From Nitrospirota bacterium (GTDB lineage Bacteria > Nitrospirota > Thermodesulfovibrionia > Thermodesulfovibrionales > UBA9159), in NCBI GenBank assembly GCA_023382175.1, contig JAMCQB010000051.1, positions 1 through 44,163 of the forward strand: a DNA stretch of 44,163 nucleotides. Reading direction: 5' to 3'. Positions 23,114-32,174 of this stretch are shown here, piece after piece (positions within the stretch are counted from its first letter, which is position 1; each line of letters begins with the position of its first letter). A program made the translations under genes and the position numbers. The notes under the pieces were generated by a model. The model saw nothing but the letters and a program-made list of their open reading frames with translations, had not been told where the DNA came from and did not search any database.

Positions 23114-23647
23114 TACTCCGTACTCAATCCCTATCGCATTAAGGAGTTCCGTATTTTCGCTCTTGACGGCATCGTAGGCATACGCTTCACAGTACAGCGG
23201 GATCACTCGGTTGCTTTCAATATCAGCTGCCACGATCTTGCACAAATGATAGCCGTTGCCTACTTCATGTTCACTGCCGTCATAGACCTTCCCCAAAAAC
23301 TCCATTTTCCTGGCGTATTTCTTCCGGATGTCCCCTGGATCTATCGCAATAACCATCTCATCGGTCACTTTCGAGGCCCCAAGCCGACAAATCTCTTCAT
23401 TGATCGCCTCCGTGAAATCCTCGTCATCAAGATTCCGCGACAACCGGTCTTCAGTCTTGATCAATGCCTGCTCTTCTTTCAAGGTCCTCGCTATGTTGCT
23501 TAATTTCACGTCTTTTGCTGCCTGTATCCCATACAGCATTTCCTTGATAAGTTTCTGCTTGGGCCTCTTAAAGCCCTTTGATATGATTCCTGAGAATTTC
23601 GAGAGTTGTCCCTTTACATTGGCCACCGTCTTAGAGTTTTCGCTCAT
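23069..23647 (-). pseudogene. Transposase fragment (IS4-like), 3' end lost to the RAYT insertion
   Basis: About 192 residues remain from an ATG at 23647 that has GGAGG upstream; an ATG at 23743 is also in frame. The fragment has the N-terminal helical part (FSGIISKGFKRPKQKLIKEM) and the start of a DDE-type catalytic core (MVIAIDPGDIRKKYA, then EVGNGYHLCKIVAADI). The rest of the core is missing. The last 14 residues (LGSNLENTLYRFAR) are encoded by the right inverted end of the RAYT unit, showing that the frame was cut by that element. No 3' remainder is found on the other side, so sequence was also deleted. Confidence 0.75.
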
Positions 23648-23792
23648 GGTTCCTCCATCTCCGCCTCTGGCAAGGCTTTCCCTATGATAGAGGTTGTTAA
23701 ACTCAGGAATCTCTTCTTTCGCAAAAAAAATGCCCCTCTCCATATCTCATTTCCCCATTTCTATTGCTACTTCAAGACGTTAGCAGCTTTGC

Positions 23793-24608
23793 TCACCAAA
23801 AACTCAGGAAACTCCAGAAAGGAAGCCGGTTAGAGAAAGGGAAATGCTTGCAGTAGAACCTTATCAGTCCTTGATAGAATGCAATCTTTCTCCTGTAGCC
23901 CAAGAGACTTGCCGACGCTCCTTCATGATGGACGACGTGTGCCTCCGGCACGAGATAGATTCTCCAGGGCGTATTTTTGTAAAGCCGGTAACACCACTCC
24001 ACATCGTTAAAGTAGAGGGGCATGCCTTCATCGAGAAGACCGACTTCATCCCAGCATTCCCTCTTCACCATGAGGGCGGAAGCCATGGGCTGCCGGATCA
24101 CGCCGGCAGCGAGGTGCTCTTCCCCAGTCAATTTCCACCTTCGGAAAGGACCAAGCGCGTCGATCCCCAGGCTCTCCAGCAAAAGCGCTGATGGGGTCGG
24201 AAATCTCCTGCAAGAGATCTGCATCCTTCCATCAGGGTAGAAAAGCAAGGGTGCCGCTGCGCCTGCAGAAGAGTTCGCTGCCAGGAAATTGACAAGTTTC
24301 TCCGTGGTGCCTTCCAACAGCTTCACGTCGTTGTTAAGAAGAAAAAGGAAATCACCACGTGCCCGTTTCGCGCCCTGGTTCACCGCCTTCGCATACCCCA
24401 GGTTGGTATCGTTCTGAATCCATATCACGGCAGGAAAGTTCTTTTTGACGTATGCGGCGCTGTCATCTGAAGAAGCATTATCAACCACAATGATTTCATG
24501 AGAGAGTGTAGCTGCCGTGTCACCGATGGAAACAATGCATTCCACAAGCAACTGCCGGTGATTCCAGTTGGGGATAATGACAGAGATTCTAAGCTCAGAT
24601 TTTACCAT
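23793..24608 (-). CDS. GT2-family glycosyltransferase
   Basis: The protein is 271 residues from the ATG at 24608; a GTG at 24638 is possible, and neither has a good ribosome-binding site. It has the GT-A pattern: LRISVIIPNWNHRQLLVECI, VVDNASSDDSAAYV, the DXD-like FLLNNDVKLLEG, and the acceptor-side WCYRLYKNTPWRIYLVPEAH. Relatives include rhamnosyltransferases of the WbbL/RfbN type. It probably adds a deoxysugar in surface polysaccharide synthesis (inferred). A deleted paralog of this gene lies at 20921-21226, with the toxin-antitoxin pair and transposases between the two copies. Confidence 0.88.
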   Translation of the reverse strand: MVKSELRISVIIPNWNHRQLLVECIVSIGDTAATLSHEIIVVDNASSDDSAAYVKKNFPAVIWIQNDTNLGYAKAVNQGAKRARGDFLFLLNNDVKLLEGTTEKLVNFLAANSSAGAAAPLLFYPDGRMQISCRRFPTPSALLLESLGIDALGPFRRWKLTGEEHLAAGVIRQPMASALMVKRECWDEVGLLDEGMPLYFNDVEWCYRLYKNTPWRIYLVPEAHVVHHEGASASLLGYRRKIAFYQGLIRFYCKHFPFSNRLPFWSFLSFW

Positions 24609-24661
24609 TCTTTTTTGATGTAATTCATTTAATTGCACAAAAAGATAAAATAAATGAAATA

Positions 24662-25267
24662 TTAATCTCTTTTCCTTAAGATAAGAATAACTTCGTCTTT
24701 ATTTTTGAAAAATAGTTCAACTTCAAATTTAAAATCAAACTTTTTCTTTAAAGCTAAAATCATCTCGAGCATTTCGGTTTGCGTCCAAACATGAAAATGA
24801 ATGCTATAATTAGTATCTGTAAGCCATCTTATGTGACGTTCGGCTTCAACATCTTCCATTTTACCAACAACTCGTGTCCACTCTTCAAGATGCTCCACCT
24901 TTGACCATTCTGGGCCTTCCTGGTAATCCCGCAGTAGATGTTCAAAGGATGTTACTGGTCGATCGATATCAAAAGTATAGCGTTTGTCCGGAACAGAAAG
25001 GTATAATATTCTATCCTTCTTAAGGACTCTCAACATGTTTCTAATTGCTTCAATAGGATTTTGACAATGTTCAATAAAATGATTTGCTATAACAAAATCT
25101 TGAGTTGAATCTTGTATATTTTCGAGACGTTCCCCATCGTCAATAATGTCAACATGTAGTATCTCGCTTGAATTTAATTCCGGATATTGTTTCTTCAGAT
25201 CAGAAATTGACATTCGATCAACATACTTCACTCTTGCTGATTGGGAAACCTTTAACGGGCTGTGCAA
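24662..25267 (-). CDS. SAM-dependent methyltransferase, start region damaged
   Basis: At least 201 residues of a class I methyltransferase-like protein are encoded (VKYVDRMSISDLKKQYPEL, FVIANHFIEHCQNPIEAI, RILYLSVPDKRYTFDIDRP). The only usual start in frame is a TTG at 25267. However, the family's conserved N-terminus, GDGIEIGALHSPLKV, is encoded partly upstream of it, and the frame stays open to about 25455. A plausible original start, ATG at 25444 or 25468, is in another frame. A single-base deletion near 25434 would explain this. The gene may therefore be a frameshifted pseudogene. It lies between a GT2 and another methyltransferase gene. Confidence 0.65.
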   Translation of the reverse strand: MHSPLKVSQSARVKYVDRMSISDLKKQYPELNSSEILHVDIIDDGERLENIQDSTQDFVIANHFIEHCQNPIEAIRNMLRVLKKDRILYLSVPDKRYTFDIDRPVTSFEHLLRDYQEGPEWSKVEHLEEWTRVVGKMEDVEAERHIRWLTDTNYSIHFHVWTQTEMLEMILALKKKFDFKFEVELFFKNKDEVILILRKRD

Positions 25268-25498
25268 AGCTCCTATTTCAATTCCGTCTCCTCTTATATA
25301 TATGTTTGCAAGATATTCTCGCCCTAATGAAACATTCTGATTAATATGAGAAGTGAAAATATCCTTCCCTTTTGATGAAGGATGAAACAGCCAATTTTTA
25401 AGTTTTCTTATTATAGTGTGGATATGTAGCGCGATGCCTCTTTCATGTCTTTATAGATGAGGCTTGCCATTCCTCTTGAAAGTCTTTAGGTTCTTTCT

Positions 25499-26230
25499 TT
25501 ATTTTCCCTTGCTATCAGAGAGCTTTACGAAAGGGCTGTGAATCAAGTATGAAACATATCTTTCAGGCTCTCCATAGGTACGATCTTTTACATCTTTGCC
25601 TTTCAGAACTGTCATGAAAGCTCCAAAATCATTTGCCATATTAAACATATGCCTTAAAGCAAAGGATAAGGGGATATGTAATTGATCTAATTCTTCAATT
25701 ATGTTTGGATTAAGGACATAGCAGAACTTGTCAAGCCTGAGTATGGCATCAACATCTTTAAGCCAAAGGGTTAGATGTTCTATACAGATATGTCTCCAAA
25801 TTGTTTCATTATAAAAATGACGATGTCCCAGCACAAAGGCATCATTAGATTTCAGGTAAGGGGTCCAAATTTCAAAAATGGCACCATGAACTGATACCCT
25901 GATTAGTTCTTCGAGAGCTTCTTTAGGGGAATCCAGATGCTCAAAGAAATGGTGAGAGTATACCTCATCTACAACATTATCTTCAAAGGGTAATTTTTCT
26001 CTCGTGATATCCATGACAAAATCCACGCTATCATATTTAATAATGTCTATCCCCAAGAATCCTTCCTTTTTATTTTGCCCGCAACCCACATCCAACTTTA
26101 GCATTGTTCCACCCTTATTGATTTGGGATTCATTTTTGTCATTTAATCTGGAACTCAACTCAAGAAAAGACCGCGCCAGAGTCTTTTTAATGCCATGCTC
26201 TTTAAAATATCGTATGCCTCTTTTTACCAA
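25499..26230 (-). CDS. SAM-dependent methyltransferase (class I)
   Basis: The product is about 243 residues. Motif I is KLDVGCGQNKKEGFLGIDI, then DITREKLPFEDNVVDEVYSH and a post-motif strand (HGAIFEIWTPYLK). The fold is that of Methyltransf_11-type enzymes. No ATG precedes motif I in a sensible place except the internal ATG at 26107. I prefer the TTG at 26230, nine bases after AGGAGG; a TTG at 26248 overlaps that ribosome-binding site. The upstream triple-GT2 gene ends only ~40 bases away, so the two are probably cotranscribed. The substrate is unknown, likely a sugar. Confidence 0.8.
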   Translation of the reverse strand: MVKRGIRYFKEHGIKKTLARSFLELSSRLNDKNESQINKGGTMLKLDVGCGQNKKEGFLGIDIIKYDSVDFVMDITREKLPFEDNVVDEVYSHHFFEHLDSPKEALEELIRVSVHGAIFEIWTPYLKSNDAFVLGHRHFYNETIWRHICIEHLTLWLKDVDAILRLDKFCYVLNPNIIEELDQLHIPLSFALRHMFNMANDFGAFMTVLKGKDVKDRTYGEPERYVSYLIHSPFVKLSDSKGK

Positions 26231-26267
26231 CAGCCGATTCCTCCTCAATGATGCCAGAAAAGGATAT

Positions 26268-28802
26268 TCATAACTTTATCGAAAAGTCCTCTTTATCAGT
26301 TGTTAAGTTAGGACTATAGAACGGATCGCCTTTCTTAAGGATATGCCCCCATTTCCGTACGAATAATTCTCTCTCCTTTTTCAACTCCTCAGGTTTTTCA
26401 TGTCCATGTTCGTTTTCCACCGCGTGAGGTCCATGATAATACAATTCAGTATGTGGATTATAAACGATTAAGTAATTCATTTCTCTGAGCTTAAGGCAAA
26501 GATCGATTTCTGCGTAGGAAGAAAGCCGGGGGTCAAATCCTCCAGCCTCTTCAAAAATCTCTTTCTTGACCATCACGCATGCAGACACTGCGGATACGTT
26601 CTGGACACATTGTGTCCGTCCGTTATACCCCGGACTATTGCGTGGATACCGGTAATGAGAACGCCTCACATTTCCTTTTTCATCGAGGATTAATCCAGCA
26701 GCGTATACGGTCTCATCGGGAGAGAGCAGCTTAGCCCCGACAGCTCCGGTTTCTTTCCTCTTTGCAAAACCAAGCAGGAGTTCAATCCAATTCTTGGTTA
26801 TAACCTCCGTAGCGGCGTTCAGGAACAAAACATACTCGGTGTCAGTCTTTGAAACCGCATAATTACTCACCTCCGATAAGTTGGATGATTTGTCACACCG
26901 TAAAAGCCTCACCCTGGAGCCATTTTCTAATTCTTGATAGGATTTAACATTTTTTTCTTCCGGGGGGCTGCTGTCTGCAATAACAAGCTCATAATTCCTA
27001 AATGCAGTCCTGTCAATTATTGAATTGATACATTTTTTAAGAACTTCACCGTGAGCTTTTGCAGGGATTATGATTGATACTCTTGAACGCTCGTTTACTT
27101 CGAATGTCATCCCGTACAGCCCTCGCTCCGTTCCCTCGGTAACGGTGCCTTTCCATCCACGCCTGTCAACAGCATCTTGCAGCGCTCTGACAGCAGCCTC
27201 ATACGCATAGGGCTTTGCATCTGGTTCACCTGCCGCAGAACCCGGACAGGCCCTCCAGTGATATAATATTTTTGGAATGTGAACAATGTTTTCGGTCAGT
27301 TCAGTCACTCTGAGCACGAGGTCATAGTCCTGCGAGCCGTCGTATCCTTCTCTAAATCCTCCCACGGTATCGATAAATGACTTCCTGAAGACGTTGAGAT
27401 GGCAGAGATAATTTTGGGCAAGGAGATAGTCGGGGGACCAATCTGGTTTAAAAAAGGGATCAATTCTTTCACCGTGAGAAGATATCTTGTCTCTATCTGA
27501 ATAGATGAAATCCGTACCTGGATGCTTATGTATCGCCCGAACTACCTCATATAATGCAAAAGGAGCGAGCGTATCATCGTGATCCAACAGGGCAACAAAA
27601 TCTCCGGTAGCGAGAGCAAGGGCTGCATTGGAATTTCTTGCTATCCCCCCATTCTCTTCAAGATATTTAACCTTTATCCTTTTTTCGCCACGCTGTATGT
27701 ACCCTTCAATAATATCTTTTACAGAGAGTTCCGACGAGGCGTCGGCGAGGCAGAGTTCCCAGTTATCATATGTCTGACTGATAACCGACTCTACCATTTC
27801 AACAAAAACATCTCGCTCAGGATTAAAAACCGGCGCCACTATGCTTATCTTAGGCCTCAGCTCAAACTGTTTTGAGCGTCTTCTTTGCTCTCCAAGAACT
27901 GCGGCATCAGGTTCATTTTTTTTGATCCACAGTGAATAACCGTCCAGCTTAGGCTCGGTTCTTTCCTTTAGCCCGCGCAGGAATGCGATATATAGCACCG
28001 GTTTGATCAAGGGCAGAAGGAGTAAGAATCGGTAATATTTTTCCCCAAGAAGATATTTCGCCGTGTATCTCATATCTGCAACCACTGTCCGTATCTTGCC
28101 CATGGTAGATTGAATCTTGCCTGCCGTCAGATCTATGCCCAATTTTTCCCTGATGTACCTGGTGGCTTTTCCATCGCCATAGGATCTCGTAACCATGTAT
28201 TTTAGGTAAAACGGATGTGAGTGATACACGGCAGCCCGCGGGCAGTATAAGAATTTGTACTGGGTCTTCATCTGCAGATACCAGAGATAATCCTCCCATC
28301 CCATTATTACCTCATCAAATTTATTTTCTTCCCAGAGCGTCTTTAAGAAGGCGCAGTTGGCATTTGACAGGTGTGGTGAGTTGCTGCCGAGTCCGACAGC
28401 AGGGAACATCGATCTGACCGCAAGTTCTTCAAATGGGTTCATCCCTCTTATCGGTATCTGCCTCCCAATGACGGCATGTGCTTCACCGGAAAGAATTGGC
28501 TCTACCAGTTCCTTTAACCAATGGTTGTTTACCGGGATACAGTGGGCCGACAGATTGCAGATGATTCCCCCCCGTGCGAGACTTATCCCTTTGTTGAGTG
28601 CATATCCAAAGGTGAACTCCTCCGGAGGCATCTCGTAAATCCTCGCATTGAACTTCTTGACGATTTCGAGTGTCCGATCGGTAGAACCTGAATCAAGCAC
28701 GATCACCTCAAAATCTATGCCGATGACCTGCTCAAAAAGCATGGCCAGAACTTCTCCTATATACGCCTCCTCATTCTTACACCTGATGATTATGGAAATC
28801 AT
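26268..28802 (-). CDS. Multidomain glycosyltransferase with three GT2 domains
   Basis: The protein is 844 residues and reads as three GT-A units in tandem. Unit 1 (about 1-290) has ISIIIRCKNEEAYIGEVL, VIVLDSGSTDRTLEI and a late MGWEDYLWYLQM. Unit 2 (about 310-570) has KISIVAPVFNPERDVFVEMV, VALLDHDDTLAPFALYEV and GSQDYDLVLRV. Unit 3 (about 580-840) has VSIIIPAKAHGEVLKKCI, VLFLNAATEVIT and SYAEIDLCLKLREM. Unit 2 has a clear DXD-like DHDD; unit 3 has NAAT at that place and may be inactive or use another metal site. Such proteins can build oligosaccharide stretches processively. It lies 26 bases after the GT2/GT4 fusion gene. Confidence 0.9.
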   Translation of the reverse strand: MISIIIRCKNEEAYIGEVLAMLFEQVIGIDFEVIVLDSGSTDRTLEIVKKFNARIYEMPPEEFTFGYALNKGISLARGGIICNLSAHCIPVNNHWLKELVEPILSGEAHAVIGRQIPIRGMNPFEELAVRSMFPAVGLGSNSPHLSNANCAFLKTLWEENKFDEVIMGWEDYLWYLQMKTQYKFLYCPRAAVYHSHPFYLKYMVTRSYGDGKATRYIREKLGIDLTAGKIQSTMGKIRTVVADMRYTAKYLLGEKYYRFLLLLPLIKPVLYIAFLRGLKERTEPKLDGYSLWIKKNEPDAAVLGEQRRRSKQFELRPKISIVAPVFNPERDVFVEMVESVISQTYDNWELCLADASSELSVKDIIEGYIQRGEKRIKVKYLEENGGIARNSNAALALATGDFVALLDHDDTLAPFALYEVVRAIHKHPGTDFIYSDRDKISSHGERIDPFFKPDWSPDYLLAQNYLCHLNVFRKSFIDTVGGFREGYDGSQDYDLVLRVTELTENIVHIPKILYHWRACPGSAAGEPDAKPYAYEAAVRALQDAVDRRGWKGTVTEGTERGLYGMTFEVNERSRVSIIIPAKAHGEVLKKCINSIIDRTAFRNYELVIADSSPPEEKNVKSYQELENGSRVRLLRCDKSSNLSEVSNYAVSKTDTEYVLFLNAATEVITKNWIELLLGFAKRKETGAVGAKLLSPDETVYAAGLILDEKGNVRRSHYRYPRNSPGYNGRTQCVQNVSAVSACVMVKKEIFEEAGGFDPRLSSYAEIDLCLKLREMNYLIVYNPHTELYYHGPHAVENEHGHEKPEELKKERELFVRKWGHILKKGDPFYSPNLTTDKEDFSIKL

Positions 28803-28828
28803 GGAATCACATACCTTCGTCAGAGAAA

Positions 28829-31528
28829 TTATTGGGAAATTCTTGCCACAAGCTCATCTCGCAGATACTTTTCCAGCAGTTCTACCTCTGCATCGTTTCT
28901 CGGCAATGCTGCAGGTGCAGACTGCGCACCGAACTGGTATAGTCTGTCGTCACCTACGTAAAAGAGTTTCTTGCAGATATCAATATGTCCCGAAGCACTG
29001 GCAATGCTCTCCCTGTTTCCCGCAATCAAGGCATCACATGAAAGGATATCGTCTATCGAGAAGTGTACATCACAAGGTGAGTCAGACAGCATGAGGCCTT
29101 TTATCTCTCTCATTTCTTCACTATCCCGGGTGTCGAGGTAAATTCTGACGAAGTGCCCCCTCTCAGCAAGATGACGAGCAACTGAAAGCGTTTTATAAAA
29201 ACTATTGTTCTTCTTAAACGACGAAAAGAGAAAACTGAGGGATAAGCTTTCCTCGGAAATGCCTGTTTTTCCCCTGTAATCCATGATAATGTGCTCATAT
29301 ATGCGCAATACATTCTGAGCTTGAACATGAGGGGTATAGGTCTTGACCACCATCTCGTATGCCTTTTCCCCTAAAGTCTTCCTCAAAGAGAGGTTCTCAA
29401 TGAGCACTTTGAGACTCCGATACCATTCCTCCTCTGTTGAGGCCAACAGGCCATTCTCTCCACTTCTAATCGCCCATTTATACGCCTCTGTTGGAGAGGC
29501 AATGGTGGGTATCTTCAACAGCGCAGCCTCAAAGTATTTCAATTCACTCTTGGCTTCGCAAAAGGGATTGTCAGGTTCCAGGGGGGCCATGTTGATGTCG
29601 ACCTTTGCAATGTTGAAAGGTAACTCTTTCCAATCAACATAAGGAAGTCTTTCTACCCTCGTCGAAAAAGCATTAAAGCGGTGATCTAACTCGAGGAATC
29701 CGCCTATGGAGAGCATGACATTGTTGTACTCCTCCAAGATTCGAACAAGGGCAGAGCTTACGACCTCAAAATCCTTCTGATGGGTTTTCGTCCCGCTGAA
29801 ATATCCTATTTTTATAACAGCAGGATCACGGGTAATCTCTCTCAGTGCTCGAGATGATTCATTCACCTGGGTCTCATTAAGGCCATTCCGTATGACAAAA
29901 GCCTTTTTCCCGAGCTTTCTCACCTTATCCGCAAGATACTCCGTAGTCCCGACAAAATAGTCGCAGGCATCCAATGTATTCCCGCATTCCCGAACATGCC
30001 GGACCCACTTATTCCTGTCTGACGGATTCATCCGCCGTATTTCATCTATCCGGTCAAGAAGGGAAACGTCAAAGATGTAATCGTCAAGATCAAACACCAC
30101 CGGGATACGGAGTTCGTTGCATTTCTTTATAAAGGCATCGAGGATATTATTCATTGGAACCCTGTGAACGACAACAATGTCGAAACGTAACGCCCAGGAG
30201 AGTCTTGCGTCGATCTCTTCAATTCCGATGATTTCACTTGTAATCCCGACCTGAGAAACGTACTCCTTCATGTTATATCCCCTGTAGCGATTCGTAACTC
30301 CGGCCCACGGGCTGAGAAGAAAGAGGACCTTAAATCTCCTCGGGGTTATAAAATGTCTTATTCCCTTTATCTCCGATATATTCGAAGAGATCTTGGAACT
30401 GAAAAACTTAGTTTTTATCTTTGCCTGAGACTTTTTGAAGAAGACCTCATATCCTTCGTTTTTTATTATCTTCAGGGACTTCATGAACAGATCGAATACT
30501 TTCCTTCGCCCTGTGTGCCCCGGGAAGGTCTTTTCCCGCATCCTTCTGAAACCGTCCAGCATCTGCCAGCCAAGCGTATTCCTCATGGTGGATATCGTAT
30601 CTTCCAGGTGTGATATCTGGACATCTCTTTTCCTCACTGCAGATTCCAGGTCTGAGATCCACCTGTCGCTTTCTCTCACTGCCCTTTCCAAGTCCGATAT
30701 CTGGCCGTCCTTCTTTTCCAATATGGCCGTTAGATCTATACGTTTTTCTTTCAATTCATCAGAGATTTTCTCTCTGTCATATACAAGATTCACAATAATC
30801 TCAGCAGTAATCTTTTCACGGTGTTTATCGATGATCTGCATGTACATGCCTTTCATGCCTTCGATATCGAATCGATTAATCTGTAAATCCCTGCTCCACT
30901 GATTATACCGTGCGGTGATCTTCCCGATATGGTGAAAGGAATGATGTTCCCCTATCCTGATCAGCAGATCCCAATCCTCATAGAGCTGGAATCTTTCATC
31001 GAGGCTTCCGGCGGAACTGAGGACCTCCCGATAAAATAAGAGTGCATTAAAAGGAATGTAATTACCGACAAGAAGGTCTTTATACGAAAAATCTTTTGAA
31101 AATAACGTCCTGCCGACATCGACCATTTCCTCTCCTCCAGGTTTAACCTCTTGAAAAATCATTTCTGTATCGGTATAAGCAACCCTATAATCGCTCTCTT
31201 CAAGAAAGGTAACAAGGGTTTCAATATGTCCAGGATACAACTCATCGTCATCATCAAGAAAGCCCACATAGCTGCCTCTTGCATTCTCGATTCCCACATT
31301 CCCGGCATGTGCCCTGCCCGTGTTCTTTTCGAGGAATATGTAGTTCAGGGATACATCACCAAGGATTCCCCTGAGTGAATCGCTGTCAAGCTCGCAGCCG
31401 CCGTCATTGACAAGAACGACCTCAATCGGTCTGTAAGTTTGGGCAGCGATGCTCTGCAAGGCCCTTCTCAGAAGCTTCGGCCTGTCCTTTGTCCTGACGA
31501 TTATGGAGACTAAGGGATTATCGGTCAT
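28829..31528 (-). CDS. Bifunctional glycosyltransferase: GT2, coiled coil, GT4-like
   Basis: The protein is 899 residues. An N-terminal GT2 domain (VSIIVRTKDRPKLLRRALQS, FLDDDDELYPGH) spans about 1-235. Residues 255-320 form a coiled coil with repeated ISDLE-type heptads, ending NTLGWQMLDGFRRMREK, a linker often seen in GT2 fusion proteins. From about 390 a GT-B-like domain follows (KVLFLLSPWAGVTNRYRGYN, FVIRNGLNETQV, EAALLKIPTIASPTEAYKWA). The last ~150 residues are another small domain. It probably adds two sugars in succession. A duplicate of its first ~48 codons is found at 32613-32786, beyond the MntA-HepT cassette. Confidence 0.88.
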   Translation of the reverse strand: MTDNPLVSIIVRTKDRPKLLRRALQSIAAQTYRPIEVVLVNDGGCELDSDSLRGILGDVSLNYIFLEKNTGRAHAGNVGIENARGSYVGFLDDDDELYPGHIETLVTFLEESDYRVAYTDTEMIFQEVKPGGEEMVDVGRTLFSKDFSYKDLLVGNYIPFNALLFYREVLSSAGSLDERFQLYEDWDLLIRIGEHHSFHHIGKITARYNQWSRDLQINRFDIEGMKGMYMQIIDKHREKITAEIIVNLVYDREKISDELKEKRIDLTAILEKKDGQISDLERAVRESDRWISDLESAVRKRDVQISHLEDTISTMRNTLGWQMLDGFRRMREKTFPGHTGRRKVFDLFMKSLKIIKNEGYEVFFKKSQAKIKTKFFSSKISSNISEIKGIRHFITPRRFKVLFLLSPWAGVTNRYRGYNMKEYVSQVGITSEIIGIEEIDARLSWALRFDIVVVHRVPMNNILDAFIKKCNELRIPVVFDLDDYIFDVSLLDRIDEIRRMNPSDRNKWVRHVRECGNTLDACDYFVGTTEYLADKVRKLGKKAFVIRNGLNETQVNESSRALREITRDPAVIKIGYFSGTKTHQKDFEVVSSALVRILEEYNNVMLSIGGFLELDHRFNAFSTRVERLPYVDWKELPFNIAKVDINMAPLEPDNPFCEAKSELKYFEAALLKIPTIASPTEAYKWAIRSGENGLLASTEEEWYRSLKVLIENLSLRKTLGEKAYEMVVKTYTPHVQAQNVLRIYEHIIMDYRGKTGISEESLSLSFLFSSFKKNNSFYKTLSVARHLAERGHFVRIYLDTRDSEEMREIKGLMLSDSPCDVHFSIDDILSCDALIAGNRESIASASGHIDICKKLFYVGDDRLYQFGAQSAPAALPRNDAEVELLEKYLRDELVARISQ

Positions 31529-31576
31529 CGGTTTATCGTTTAAAATGTTTCCGAGTTGCTCTCAAATCTTACATCT

Positions 31577-31731
31577 GAGGCTCTTGCAAAAGTCTCAACC
31601 ACAGAGGTCACAGAGAACATAAAAGAGAACACCGAGAATAAATTATCCTTTAAAATCAATAAATTTTTCTGTGTCCTCATTTTTTAAAAACTCCGTGTTC
31701 TCTGTGGGTTAAGTAGTTTTGCAAAAGGCTC
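31577..31731. repeat. MITE-like inverted-repeat element, copy A
   Basis: A 155-bp element begins GAGGCTCTTGCAAAAGT and ends with the near inverse TAGTTTTGCAAAAGGCTC. A second inverted pair lies further in (ACCACAGAGGTCACAGAG with CTCCGTGTTCTCTGTGG). It has no coding capacity. A second copy, reversed, is at 35353-35483. It lies between the GT2/GT4 gene and the HepT gene. Confidence 0.8.
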
Positions 31732-31745
31732 ATCTTATAAGATAA

Positions 31746-32174
31746 CTAAACCTCAATGCTGGAAATAAAGGTATTGATCTGCGCAATGAAATCTGAAAAG
31801 TCATTTATATTGGCGCTGCACTGTTCGAAAAGCTCCTCATCATTAATAATCCAATACCTATGAATAAGAGCGTTTCTCAGGTCGGCGAGTCTTCTCAGTT
31901 TGTTGGATAACGGCAGCTGAATTAATCCGTTCTCCCCTGCCTTAACAATACAGTCAACATAGCCGCTGCACACAGTTCCCTTTGCCTTTGCAAGAACATG
32001 CTGGCATATATCTGTGATTGCTTCGACTGCTTCTATTAAGAGGTATTTAACGGCAAGGGCATTTTTCCTGTCCGACAGGAAGGCCTCTTTGCCGGCGGAA
32101 AGCATTTTCTCTATGTCTGAGCCGGCATTTAAGAGGTCTGTCGAGGACTTGGCAATCCTATCCTTGTTTATCAC
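31746..32174 (-). CDS. hepT: HEPN-domain toxin HepT
   Basis: The product is 142 residues from a GTG at 32174, nine bases after GGAGG; the longer frame lies inside the antitoxin gene. The helical HEPN fold carries the RNase motif RX4HXY, seen here as RNALIHRY. In characterised MntA-HepT pairs this tyrosine is AMPylated by MntA to silence the toxin, which otherwise cleaves RNA. The gene overlaps mntA by 17 bases, so the two are translationally coupled. The cassette sits inside the glycosyltransferase cluster, flanked by a MITE copy and a gene fragment. Confidence 0.9.
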   Translation of the reverse strand: MINKDRIAKSSTDLLNAGSDIEKMLSAGKEAFLSDRKNALAVKYLLIEAVEAITDICQHVLAKAKGTVCSGYVDCIVKAGENGLIQLPLSNKLRRLADLRNALIHRYWIINDEELFEQCSANINDFSDFIAQINTFISSIEV

